Positions 16,026 through 23,873 of a stretch of 64,000 bases of DNA are shown one piece after another. Both the position numbers and the translations under genes were made by a program. The DNA is taken from assembly GCF_051131135.1 (NCBI RefSeq), contig NZ_CP151274.1, positions 1,240,001 through 1,304,000 on the forward strand, written 5' to 3'. The notes under the pieces were generated by a model, which made no database searches, had not been told where the DNA came from, and worked only from the letters and a program-made list of their open reading frames with translations. Each line of letters starts with the position of its first letter. The first letter of the stretch is position 1. The DNA is from Thermogladius sp023256015. Its GTDB lineage: Archaea > Thermoproteota > Thermoprotei_A > Sulfolobales > Desulfurococcaceae.

Positions 16026-16712
16026 ATGAGCGGGGAGAGTTTCTCGGAGAAGACGAAGGAGTTCCTGGCTAGGGTCAGGGGGCTTGTCTCCGAGACGGAG
16101 AGGCGGTTCGAGGAGCTCTACAGGGAGGGTAGGGAGGGCGAGGCGGTCAAGGCCCTGGCAGAGGGCCTGGAGAAGATCGCGAGGGAGATCGCCGAGATCA
16201 GCAAGTTCCTAGAGGCCAGCCTCGGCCAGGCCCGGGGGGAGGGGTTGGAGAGGGAGGTCGAGGAGTTCAAGTCGAGGATCGAGGCCGAGCTAGACGAGCT
16301 TAGGAGGCACATCGACAAGGTGGTGTCGGAGCACAAGGGGAGGGCGGCTGCAAAGGCCGCGGAGCTCAGCAGCGCGTTCTCGAAGATGGTGGAGGAGGCG
16401 CTCAGGCACACGGCGAGGACGGCCGAGGACGCCTTCAAGAACCTACGCGAGGTCTTCAGGGAGGTCACGAGGGCGGTGGCCGAGACCGTGGTCGTCTCGG
16501 CCAGGATCCACAGCAGCGACCTGGAGCTCATAGACAGGCTCGTCGACGCCGGTGTATTCAAGAGCAGGAGCGAGGCCGTGGCCTACTTCACGAGGAAGGG
16601 GATCGAGGCTAGCAGGGACTGGATAAACAGGGCCCTCGAGCAGGCCGAGAGGATAAGGGAGCTGAAGAGCAGCCTGAGGAGGGAGGTCGAGGGCTACCTG
16701 GGGAGGCAGTAG
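16026..16712 (+). CDS. Coiled-coil protein with C-terminal ribbon-helix-helix domain
   Basis: Residues 1-150 are almost entirely charged heptad repeats (long coiled coil). Residues 155-205 read ETVVVSARIHSSDLELIDRL, then VDAGVFKSRSEAVAYF, the strand-helix-turn-helix of a ribbon-helix-helix (MetJ/Arc) DNA-binding domain. The last 20 residues form another helix. An RHH domain at the end of a long coiled coil is unlike a simple repressor and could be a nucleoid or partition-type protein. DNA binding is expected from the fold; the target is unknown. The promoter carries three 8-base-spaced TGTAAT repeats, which suggests self-regulation. It is intact, unlike the broken genes on either side. Confidence 0.75.
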   Translation: MSGESFSEKTKEFLARVRGLVSETERRFEELYREGREGEAVKALAEGLEKIAREIAEISKFLEASLGQARGEGLEREVEEFKSRIEAELDELRRHIDKVVSEHKGRAAAKAAELSSAFSKMVEEALRHTARTAEDAFKNLREVFREVTRAVAETVVVSARIHSSDLELIDRLVDAGVFKSRSEAVAYFTRKGIEASRDWINRALEQAERIRELKSSLRREVEGYLGRQ

Positions 16713-16775
16713 AGACCTCGGGGAAAGACGCCCGCCGGCGGCCTGTCGGAGTTAGGGGTTGGCGCAGGGGGCTCT

Positions 16776-17384
16776 CTAGGGCGACAAGTGCTCTTTCAGC
16801 TCTCTGAGCAGCCTCACCCTCACTTTGTTTGTGACGACGACCAGGCCGGCCGCCGCGAGCGCCTTGAGCAGGTCCCATGGTATGAATATGAGCACACCGG
16901 ACACGAGCCCCGCCACCACAGCTGCGGCCAGGCTGGTCCTAGCCACAGCCGCGAGCCACGCCGCCAAGTAGGCGTAGCCGGCCGCGTAGATCAGGAGAGT
17001 GGAGACCAGCGAGGACAAGACGAGCTTCCTGGGGGTCAGGACCCTACCGGACGCCAGCCTCCCTCCCACGAAGCTGGCCAGTTGGAAGCCCAGCAGGTAG
17101 CCGAAGGTGGGCGAGAACACGTATGCGGGCTAACCCCCGTAAGCAAACACCGGTAGGCCCGCTAGGCCGAGGGCGGTATACGACAAGACGGGCCTCCAAG
17201 CCCTCTCCCTCAACACGAGGATGATGTAGAGGAGTACGAGTGTCTGCAGCGTGAACGGCACGGGGGACAGCGGGGTCACGAAACGGGCCTTGCTCGAGGC
17301 TGCGAGCGCTAGGACGCCGAGGGCGACCTCAAGGAGTGCGTACCCAGCCCGGGCCGAGACCTCAATGTACTCCTGTCGCGACAA
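16776..17384 (-). pseudogene. bioY: BioY biotin transporter S-component, interrupted by in-frame TAG
   Basis: BioY is the substrate-binding membrane subunit of ECF-type biotin uptake. Both halves are in one frame: the N-terminal part (PLSPVPFTLQTLVLLY and GLAGLPVFAYGG) ends at TAG 17130-17132, and directly after it the frame continues PAYVFSPTFGYLLGFQLASF, the family signature, to the stop at 16776. The combined length of about 202 residues, with six hydrophobic segments, is normal for BioY. The TAG lies in the Gly-rich loop before PTFGYLLGF. Options are a single nonsense mutation, a sequencing error, or readthrough. Pyrrolysine decoding is unlikely because TAG ends many genes here. It is a monocistronic, leftward gene. 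Confidence 0.8.
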
Positions 17385-17464
17385 GGCCCCGCACCCCGGT
17401 GTCTCTACAGGGGGGCCTGGGTTAAAAAGCGGTGTGAGGTGAGAAGGGGAAAAATGGTAGGGGT

Positions 17465-18502
17465 TTAAGGTGCTCCCGGCAGCGGCTTCGGCGTGGAGAC
17501 CTCCTGCTGGAATGTGTCGGCGTTGGTCTTCGTCACCACGACTGTCGGTGTGGGGATCCAGTCTGCGGGTGGGTTCCAGTTCTGGGTGACCCTGTAGTAC
17601 GCGGCCAGGACACCCCAGTAGCCCTGTAGGAAGGGCGACTGGGCTATCGTGGCGTACATCTCACCCGCTTTCACGGCGGCGATAGCGTCTGGGATGGCGT
17701 CGTAGCCCACTACTATGATGTCCTTGCCCGGCGTGAGCCCGGCCCCTTTGATGGCCTGTATAGCGCCGAGCGCCATCTCGTCGTTAGCCGCTATCACCGC
17801 GTCCACTTTCTTAGCGGCTAGTATCGACTCCATCTTGCTCAGGGCCTCGTCCCTCCTGAAGTTGGCCACCTCCTCCGCTACGATCACGACCTTACCCTGC
17901 GATACAAGCGGGTCTAGGACGTTGTGGAAGCCCTTGTTCCTGTCAATGGCGGCGGTAGTGCCCGGGATACCGTTGAGTATCACGACATTCCACGGAGTCG
18001 GCTTACCGCTCGCTGTGAGGGCCTGGATCAGCGCGTTAGCCGCCTGCTCAGCGCCCTTAACGTTGTCGGTACCGATGAAGACGAACCTCAGGGTCTTGTC
18101 GGCGACGTCACGGTCTGTCGTCACAACGGGTATGCCAGCACTCTTAGCCTTGCTCAGGGACGGCTGGATGGCCTGTATGTCCGTGGGGTTGACGACGAGG
18201 GCGCTGAACCTCTGGCCCACAGCCGTCTCTATCTGGTTGGACTGGAGCGAGGGGTCGTCTTTAGCGTCGTAGACCACCATCTCTATGTTGACCCCCTTGT
18301 TCTTGAGCTCGGTTACAGCCGCTTGAGCACCGTCGCGTAGAAGCGCGAAGTACGGGTTGCCCAAGTTGCTTATGAAGAGGCCTACCTTGATCCCAGAGGG
18401 TCTCTGGCTACTGTAGTACCAGTACGCGAGCCCGCCGGCAATGGCGATGACGACAATAGCTATAATGACGTAGGTTATGGTTTTAGACAGAGCCTTACCC
18501 AT
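17465..18502 (-). CDS. rbsB: Ribose-type ABC transporter substrate-binding protein
   Basis: A periplasmic-binding-protein family 4 (COG1879) lipoprotein-like sugar binder. An N-terminal hydrophobic helix (YVIIAIVVIAIAGGLAYWYY) anchors it outside the membrane. The binding fold follows: KVGLFISNLGNPYFALLRDG, then ALVVNPTDIQAIQPSL, VDAVIAANDEMALGAI and VVGYDAIPDAI, all typical of RbsB. Last gene of the rbs cluster, with its own TATA boxes in the 106-base gap before it, which would allow the extra expression that binding proteins need. The start is ATG 18502, though GTG 18520 is possible if the message is leaderless from the upstream TATA. A T-run at 17451-17455 may terminate transcription. Ribose is inferred from rbsD and rbsK in the same locus. 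Confidence 0.9.
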   Translation of the reverse strand: MGKALSKTITYVIIAIVVIAIAGGLAYWYYSSQRPSGIKVGLFISNLGNPYFALLRDGAQAAVTELKNKGVNIEMVVYDAKDDPSLQSNQIETAVGQRFSALVVNPTDIQAIQPSLSKAKSAGIPVVTTDRDVADKTLRFVFIGTDNVKGAEQAANALIQALTASGKPTPWNVVILNGIPGTTAAIDRNKGFHNVLDPLVSQGKVVIVAEEVANFRRDEALSKMESILAAKKVDAVIAANDEMALGAIQAIKGAGLTPGKDIIVVGYDAIPDAIAAVKAGEMYATIAQSPFLQGYWGVLAAYYRVTQNWNPPADWIPTPTVVVTKTNADTFQQEVSTPKPLPGAP

Positions 18503-18520
18503 AGGACTCAACTGTCGCAC

Positions 18521-18552
18521 TTTAAATAACTAGTTCAGCCAGGTAGTATATA
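18521..18552 (-). promoter_or_regulatory. Internal promoter(s) of rbsB
   Basis: On the - strand CTTATATACT (18545-18553) and GTTATTTAAAG (about 18520-18530) are both good archaeal TATA boxes. The first would start transcripts near 18522, the second near 18500, next to the GTG 18520 and ATG 18502 starts respectively. Confidence 0.5.
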
Positions 18553-18626
18553 AGTCTAACCGGAACATGAGTTCGCACTTATAGAGATAGAAAATAGAAA
18601 TAGAAGACGTGTTTACCGAGGTAGCC

Positions 18627-19592
18627 TCACTTGACGTAGCGTAGCCCGCGGGTGAGCGTGAGGGCCGCTACACCTAGTATGAAGCCTTTGACCACCCACT
18701 GGAGGTACGGGTTCACTCCGAGGAGGATGAGTATGTTTGATATCAATGTCAGTATGTAGGCTCCTATGAACGAGCCCACGGGCGACCCGACACCGCCTGT
18801 GAGCTGTATCCCGCCTAGCACCGAGGCCGCAATGGCGTCGAGCTCGCTACCGTAGCCTGTCCACGGGTAGGCGGCCTGGAGCCTGGCGTTCATCATCAGG
18901 CCGGCGATGGCGTAGAGAGACCCCGCTATCGTGAACACGGCGATCTTTACGTTGTCCGCGTTCAACCCGGAGTACCTCACAGCCTCCTCGTTGCCGCCTA
19001 TAGCGTAGACCTTCAAGCCCAGCGTGGTCTTCTTCAGTATGAAGTACGTTAAGGCGGTGAAGGCGATGAACAGCCAGACCATGTTGGCGAGGCCTGCTGT
19101 CTCGTCTGTAAGCCACTCGTAGCCCACTAGCCCGTATATAGACGTCCCGCCCGTCACGAGGAGGACCAGGCCTCTAGCGGCGACCATAGAGGCGAGCGTC
19201 GCGACGAAGGACGGGATCTTCGCCTTGGTCACGGCCAGGCCGTTGACTAGGCCGATCAAAGCGCCCACTCCGACCCCGATCAACGCGCTCAGTATTACGG
19301 GGAACCCGTAAACGTTGCTCGCGAGTGCGGCTATTAGGCCTGCGAGCGCCATGGTCGAGCCGGGCGAGAGGTCGATACTCCCCATCATGATGATCATGGA
19401 CTCGCCAAGGGCGAGCATGACCAGTGGCGAGGCCTGTAACAGCAGGATCTTCTGGTTGTAGACCGTTAGGAAGTAGGGCGAGATCACAGCTGAGGCGAGG
19501 TACAGGACTACCAGCGCGACGAGCGGCTTGGACTCCTCGAGAGACAGAAACTTCCTCACGAGAGCAGACAGGCTGGTCCCCTTTAAGCCCAC
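18627..19592 (-). CDS. rbsC: Ribose-type ABC transporter permease
   Basis: A 321-residue integral membrane protein of the BPD_transp_2 (RbsC/AraH) family, with about nine hydrophobic segments. The conserved stretches MIMMGSIDLSPGSTMALAGL, ALIGLVNGLAVTKAKIPSFV and YAIGGNEEAVRYSGLNADN, and IAASVLGGIQLTGGVGSPVG near the C-terminus, are family signatures. It forms the channel with the RbsA ATPase. It lies 3 bases after the ATPase gene and 106 bases before the binding-protein gene on the same strand. Start GTG 19592. Confidence 0.93.
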   Translation of the reverse strand: MGLKGTSLSALVRKFLSLEESKPLVALVVLYLASAVISPYFLTVYNQKILLLQASPLVMLALGESMIIMMGSIDLSPGSTMALAGLIAALASNVYGFPVILSALIGVGVGALIGLVNGLAVTKAKIPSFVATLASMVAARGLVLLVTGGTSIYGLVGYEWLTDETAGLANMVWLFIAFTALTYFILKKTTLGLKVYAIGGNEEAVRYSGLNADNVKIAVFTIAGSLYAIAGLMMNARLQAAYPWTGYGSELDAIAASVLGGIQLTGGVGSPVGSFIGAYILTLISNILILLGVNPYLQWVVKGFILGVAALTLTRGLRYVK

Positions 19593-19595
19593 GGC

Positions 19596-21119
19596 TCAAC
19601 CCCCGTAGCCGGACATCAACTTCACGACCTTGTCTCTACTTACTTCTCCTCTACGTAAATAACCCTTGACCTCCCCCTTGTACAAGACGAGGATCTTGTC
19701 GGAGAGCGTGAGGGCTTCGTCGACGTCGGAGGTGGCCAGGATGATCGAGTGTCCCTCCTCGGACAGTCTGGCAATGATCCTCCTGATCTCCACCTTAGCG
19801 CCGATGTCTATGCCCATCGTAGGCTCGTCGAATATGAGTATCCTAGACCTGCGCGCCAGCGCCTTGGCTATGACCACCTTCTGCTGGTTCCCCCCGCTCA
19901 GGTTAGACACCTTCGTGTACAAGGAGGGCGTCTTGATGTTGAGCCTTCTAACCCAGTCGCCGGCTATGGCCTCCTCTAGGACTCTTTTCCTGACGAACCT
20001 CGCGACCAGGTCTATTGACGGCAGTAGGATGTTGTCTTTCACGCTCATGAGAGGTACTATGCCCTCCAACCTCCTGTTCTCGGGGAGGTAGAAGATCCCC
20101 AGTTTCGCGGCGTCGAGGGGGCTCCTTATCTCCACCCTCCTCCCCTCGACCCACACCTCTCCAGAGACCACCCTCTGCATACCGATAAGCGACTTAGCCA
20201 GCTCGGTCTTACCAGAGCCTAGGAGGCCTAGGACCCCCAGTACCTCGCCCCTCATCAACTCGAAGCTGATGTTCCTGAGAGGCACCTCGGAAGGCCTAGT
20301 CGGCTGCGTGCTCAGGTTCTTGACTACTAACAGGGGGTGCCCTGCGGTCTCGGCGGCTGGTTTATAGGCGTAGAACTCTGACAGGCTCCTCCCCAGCATG
20401 AGGGAGACCACCTCGGACGCGCTGGTCTCCGAGACCCTCTTAGTGGCTACCTTCACCCCGTCGCGTAGCACGGTGACCCTGTCGGCGATCCTGAAGACCT
20501 CGTCGATGTAGTGCGTTATGTACACAACAGCCCTCCACCTCGACTTCAGGTCTCTTATCACGCTGAACAACCTCTCCACCTCGCCGGGTGTGAGGGCGCT
20601 TGTGGGCTCGTCGAGGCAGATCACCTTTGCGTCCTCCGCGAGCGCCCTAGCTATCTGCACCAGCTGTTGCTCCCCTACCCCGAGGTCTCTCAACTTCGTA
20701 GAGGGGTCGACGTCCAAGCCGACCATTTTAAGGTACTTCGAGGCGTAGTCGTCCAGCTCCCTCTTACTTACGACGAAGCCGGACGTGCGGCCGCGCGACA
20801 TTCTCGACACGAATATGTTCTCCGCTACTGTGAGGTTCGGGTAAACCATGAGCTCCTGGTGTACAAGAGTAATACCGTGCCTCTTAGCGTCGGCCGGGCT
20901 CCTGATCCTCACCTGCCTCCCGTCGACGTAGATCTCGCCTCTGTCAGGGGGGTGTATACCGTTCAGTACCTTGACGAGCGTGGACTTCCCGGCCCCGTTC
21001 TGCCCCACTACGGCGTGGACCTCGCCGTACATGACGTCGAAGTCGATGTTGTTTAGAGCGACGACGCCCGGGAAAGTCTTGGTCAAGTTGACGGCTTTGA
21101 CCGCGGGGGGTGTGCTCAT
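19596..21119 (-). CDS. rbsA: Ribose-type ABC transporter ATPase, two fused nucleotide-binding domains
   Basis: A double ATPase of the RbsA/MglA type. Domain 1 has Walker A GQNGAGKSTL near residue 39, signature LGVGEQQLVQIARAL and Walker B VICLDEPTSAL. Domain 2 has a degenerate-looking Walker A GLLGSGKTELAKSL near residue 300, signature LSGGNQQKVVIAKAL and Walker B ILIFDEPTMGIDIG. The length of 507 residues is normal. It energises uptake through the RbsC permease. The ATG at 21119 abuts the stop of the kinase gene, so the genes are co-transcribed and probably translationally coupled. Confidence 0.94.
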   Translation of the reverse strand: MSTPPAVKAVNLTKTFPGVVALNNIDFDVMYGEVHAVVGQNGAGKSTLVKVLNGIHPPDRGEIYVDGRQVRIRSPADAKRHGITLVHQELMVYPNLTVAENIFVSRMSRGRTSGFVVSKRELDDYASKYLKMVGLDVDPSTKLRDLGVGEQQLVQIARALAEDAKVICLDEPTSALTPGEVERLFSVIRDLKSRWRAVVYITHYIDEVFRIADRVTVLRDGVKVATKRVSETSASEVVSLMLGRSLSEFYAYKPAAETAGHPLLVVKNLSTQPTRPSEVPLRNISFELMRGEVLGVLGLLGSGKTELAKSLIGMQRVVSGEVWVEGRRVEIRSPLDAAKLGIFYLPENRRLEGIVPLMSVKDNILLPSIDLVARFVRKRVLEEAIAGDWVRRLNIKTPSLYTKVSNLSGGNQQKVVIAKALARRSRILIFDEPTMGIDIGAKVEIRRIIARLSEEGHSIILATSDVDEALTLSDKILVLYKGEVKGYLRRGEVSRDKVVKLMSGYGG

Positions 21120-22073
21120 CTAGGCCACCACGACCGGCTCGTACTCCTGGAACTCCCTCCTCTGTGTGAAGACGTCTAGGTCGGCCTTCCACGGCAGCCC
21201 AGTCTGGGCGCCCGGCTTCGTCACCTTTATAGCAGCTGCCGCGACGCCTATTTTCACGGACTCCGGGAGGGGGAGGCCTGCGGCCAGGCTGTACGCCAGG
21301 CCGGCGTTGAACGCGTCCCCCGCACCAGTCGTGTCCACGACGCTCACCCGGAACGCCGGGAACAACAGCGCGTAGTCTCTCGCGACGAGGACTGCGCCCT
21401 CGGACCCCATCGTCACAACCACGTGTTCTACACCCATTTCAATCAGCCTCTGACCAGCCTCCACCGCGCTCTTTACGTCGGTCACCCTTACACCTGTGAG
21501 CAGCGAGGCCTCCGACCTGTTGGGCGTGATAACGTCTACGTGTCTCAAGACCTCTCCCCGCAAACTGCTTGCGGGAGCGGGGTTTAACACCACGTAGTCG
21601 ACGTACTCGCCCGCCTTCGCGAGCGAGTACTCGACGAGCCCGAGGGGTATCTCCAGCTGGGTCAGGAACACCTTGGATGCGGAGAGAGCCGGCTCAGCCC
21701 TGTCTACGTCCTCTCTCGACAAAGCGTAGTCCGCCCCGGGGTCGACGGCGATCATGTTCTCGCCCGTCTCGTCGTTGACGTAGATAACAGCTACACCGGT
21801 CTCGTGCTCGTCGGAGAACGCGATGTAGGAGGTGTCGACGTTGTTAGACTTGAAGTTGTCGACGAGCATCGCGCGGAAGCTCCTGCCGATCTTACCCACC
21901 ATGAAGGTCTTTAGCCCTAGCCTGCCGCAGCCCACGGCCTGGTTGGCGCCTTTACCCCCGGGGAGTATCGTGAACCCGTGCCCGAGTGTTGTCTCGCCCG
22001 GGTGTGGGAACCTCTTAACTCTAATTACGAAGTCCACGTGTATACTACCGAGGACTGTTATCATGAAGCTCAC
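21120..22073 (-). CDS. rbsK: Ribokinase (PfkB family)
   Basis: ATP-dependent sugar kinase forming ribose 5-phosphate from imported ribose. PfkB signatures: the N-terminal GGKGANQAVGCGRLG (substrate binding) and the C-terminal VVDTTGAGDAFNAGLAYSLA (anion hole and catalytic Asp). The 317-residue length fits ribokinase. The start is GTG 22073, and a TATA box centred about 26 bases upstream makes a leaderless message likely. ATG 22064 is the alternative. It heads the rbsK-A-C-B unit. The family also includes fructokinase and adenosine kinase; ribokinase is chosen because of rbsD next door. Confidence 0.9.
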   Translation of the reverse strand: MSFMITVLGSIHVDFVIRVKRFPHPGETTLGHGFTILPGGKGANQAVGCGRLGLKTFMVGKIGRSFRAMLVDNFKSNNVDTSYIAFSDEHETGVAVIYVNDETGENMIAVDPGADYALSREDVDRAEPALSASKVFLTQLEIPLGLVEYSLAKAGEYVDYVVLNPAPASSLRGEVLRHVDVITPNRSEASLLTGVRVTDVKSAVEAGQRLIEMGVEHVVVTMGSEGAVLVARDYALLFPAFRVSVVDTTGAGDAFNAGLAYSLAAGLPLPESVKIGVAAAAIKVTKPGAQTGLPWKADLDVFTQRREFQEYEPVVVA

Positions 22074-22094
22074 GTTGACAGACTTGAAATAACT

Positions 22095-22116
22095 CTATAA
22101 ACTCGTGTGATATATA
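22095..22116 (-). promoter_or_regulatory. TATA boxes of the rbsK-A-C-B operon
   Basis: On the - strand GTTTATAG (22095-22102) lies 26 bases before GTG 22073, the spacing of a leaderless archaeal promoter. A second AT box, TATATA (22111-22116), is just upstream. Confidence 0.55.
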
Positions 22117-22168
22117 CGTTAGCTCTTTTTACTACATGCGGTACCCAAGGTGGGCTGCGGCCCCACTC

Positions 22169-22597
22169 CTAGAAGGGGACGCCGGCGACTAGGGCTATGT
22201 TAGAGTACGGCGTGTACTCGCCTGTCCTCACCACGAATCTGGACGAGGCCACGTATACGGCCTTGAACTCCTCGTGGGGCACGTACTTCAGCTCGAAGTT
22301 CTTCCACGACGCCTTGTTGGCCTCGATCAAATCGAGTACCCTCTTGTGCACCTCGGGGTTACGGTCCTTTATCTCGTTGGCTAGAACTGCCTTCTCGACC
22401 ACCACGTTCCTCAACACCACCTCCAAGACCTCCAGGAACCTCGGTCTACCCGGCGCGAACGCCAGGTCTATCCTCTTCTTCCCAAGCGGTACGGGGAGCC
22501 CCGCGTCTGCGATAACGAACACGTCTGTGTGCCCGAGCTTAGACAGCTCGTAGAGGAGCTCGGGGTGTATGATCTGGGACTTCAACAACGCCTCCAC
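22169..22597 (-). CDS. rbsD: D-ribose pyranase
   Basis: RbsD/FucU family mutarotase converting beta-pyranose to beta-furanose ribose, the form phosphorylated by ribokinase. Signatures: LSKLGHTDVFVIADAGLPVP near the N-terminus (His and Asp of the active site), GKKRIDLAFAPGRP, and C-terminal RTGEYTPYSNIALVAGVPF with the Tyr/Asn of the family. At 142 residues it is normal length. It is leftward, 95 bases before rbsK, with a promoter-like region between them. It may therefore be a separate unit or the first gene of the locus. Confidence 0.93.
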   Translation of the reverse strand: MEALLKSQIIHPELLYELSKLGHTDVFVIADAGLPVPLGKKRIDLAFAPGRPRFLEVLEVVLRNVVVEKAVLANEIKDRNPEVHKRVLDLIEANKASWKNFELKYVPHEEFKAVYVASSRFVVRTGEYTPYSNIALVAGVPF

Positions 22598-22626
22598 CCA
22601 ACTTCATAATCTGCCCCCAAGCTATA

Positions 22627-22896
22627 TTACTGCAACCCCGGGCCGCCGCCCTCGAGAGAGAGCACCAGGTAGCTCTCACCCAAGAGCTCCCTCCCGAGAA
22701 TTCTCCCGACATGCTCGCGGTCCGTGACCAGCGCTCTCCGCTTGCTCACCAGCTCCCTGAAGACGTCCTCGGGGAGTACCTCCCTCGCCCTCTCCGGGCT
22801 CATCGAGGCCTCCTCTACGCAGTGGTGGATGTCAGCTATGAAGTGCCTGGGGAACGGGGGCCTGTACTCCCTCGGGGTGCACTTGTAGACTCTCAC
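22627..22896 (-). CDS. Small uncharacterised protein at the end of the hydrogenase operon
   Basis: 89 residues starting at GTG 22896, only 4 bases after the NuoB-like gene and on the same strand. The sequence has a His/Cys segment (FIADIHHCVEEASM) near residues 20-33 and otherwise mixed charged helices; no family is recognised. Its position as the last gene of the hydrogenase unit suggests an accessory or assembly role (inference only). Confidence 0.55.
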   Translation of the reverse strand: MRVYKCTPREYRPPFPRHFIADIHHCVEEASMSPERAREVLPEDVFRELVSKRRALVTDREHVGRILGRELLGESYLVLSLEGGGPGLQ

Positions 22897-22900
22897 AACC

Positions 22901-23371
22901 TCACTCGCTGTACGCCACCTCGCTCTTGACCTTCTTCTCGACTAGGCCCTTGAAGAGGGCGACGGCGTACAGTATGCTCTCGGGCCTAACGGGGCAGCCC
23001 GGGACGTAGTAGACGCCGTCCACCTTCACCCCGCGGGCCTCGAGGACCTTGAGCAGCTCCCTCACCCCGCCTATCGTCGAGTAGGTGTCGTGCCATATAC
23101 CGCCGCCGACGCCGCACGAGCCTAGCGCTATGATGTACCTGGGCCTGGGCATGGCCTCTATCGCGTTGACGACCTTGGGGAGGGCCTCGATAGTCACTGG
23201 GCCGGTTAAGAGTATCACGTCGGCCTGCCTGGGCGAGGGGACGAGCTTGACGCCGAACCTCTCCGCGTCGAACCACGGCGTGAGGGCGTCGAGTACCTCG
23301 ATATCGCAGGCGTTGCACCCACCGGTGTTGAGGTGGTATACCCATATGCTCCTCTTGACGCTCTCAGACAC
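22901..23371 (-). CDS. Group 4 [NiFe] hydrogenase small subunit (NuoB/HyfI/EchC-like)
   Basis: The electron-transfer subunit that carries the proximal [4Fe-4S] cluster next to the NiFe subunit. The four ligands appear as GGCNACDIE, LGSCGVGGG and PGCPVRPE, the pattern of NuoB and of group 4 hydrogenase small subunits. The length of 156 residues, without an N-terminal signal, fits the membrane-bound group 4 type facing the cytoplasm. The start GTG 23371 overlaps the stop of the ferredoxin-like gene (coupled translation). Confidence 0.9.
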   Translation of the reverse strand: MSESVKRSIWVYHLNTGGCNACDIEVLDALTPWFDAERFGVKLVPSPRQADVILLTGPVTIEALPKVVNAIEAMPRPRYIIALGSCGVGGGIWHDTYSTIGGVRELLKVLEARGVKVDGVYYVPGCPVRPESILYAVALFKGLVEKKVKSEVAYSE

Positions 23372-23873
23372 CGCCCCTCCTCCTCGCGGCCGCCTTCAGC
23401 ACTCTCGCCCTCCGGCACTCCGGGCACTCGTTGGCGTAGTACTCCGACACAGCGGACTTCTCGGTCACGTACTCGACCATCCTCCTCGTGGCGAACCCGC
23501 TGCCGCACTCCCGGCACTCAGCCCTCCTGTGGACCGTGTAGTTGAAGAGGTCCTCCACCTTGTCGGTGGCGAGCTCGAACTCACGCGTGCCGACGATTGC
23601 CTTGACAGGGCAGACGTCGACGCACCTCCAGCAGAATATACACCTGCCGACGAAGTACCTTATCACGAGCCTGTCGGGGGACTCCATGAGCTCCAGTGCG
23701 TTGGGCGGGCAGGCCTTGACGCACGCCCCACAGCCTATGCACTTGGACGCGTCTATCTTGATAGCCCCCCTGAAGTCGCTCGTGACGAGAGGCTCCTGGT
23801 AGGGGTACTTCACTGTGACCCTCCCCTTCTCCGAGGCGACGACTATCAGCTCCACTGGCTTGAGTACTCTCAC
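23364..23873 (-). CDS. Hydrogenase ferredoxin-like subunit (NuoI/HyfH-like)
   Basis: Two CxxCxxCxxxCP motifs (CIGCGACVKACPPNA and CIFCWRCVDVCPVKA) bind two [4Fe-4S] clusters that pass electrons toward the hydrogenase. After them lie two further Cys pairs, CRECG and CPECRR, a rubredoxin-like or Zn-like knuckle also seen in HyfH/HycF proteins. The start is taken as GTG 23873 because it overlaps the TGA of the large-subunit gene. The frame open to 23951 would add an implausible Arg/Gly-rich leader. About 169 residues. Confidence 0.88.
   Translation of the reverse strand: MRVLKPVELIVVASEKGRVTVKYPYQEPLVTSDFRGAIKIDASKCIGCGACVKACPPNALELMESPDRLVIRYFVGRCIFCWRCVDVCPVKAIVGTREFELATDKVEDLFNYTVHRRAECRECGSGFATRRMVEYVTEKSAVSEYYANECPECRRARVLKAAARRRGGV

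Noticed and set aside
17130..17132. TAG in bioY read as pyrrolysine
   Set aside because: TAG ends many intact genes in this window, no pyl genes or special context are visible, and the site is a loop Gly in the family.
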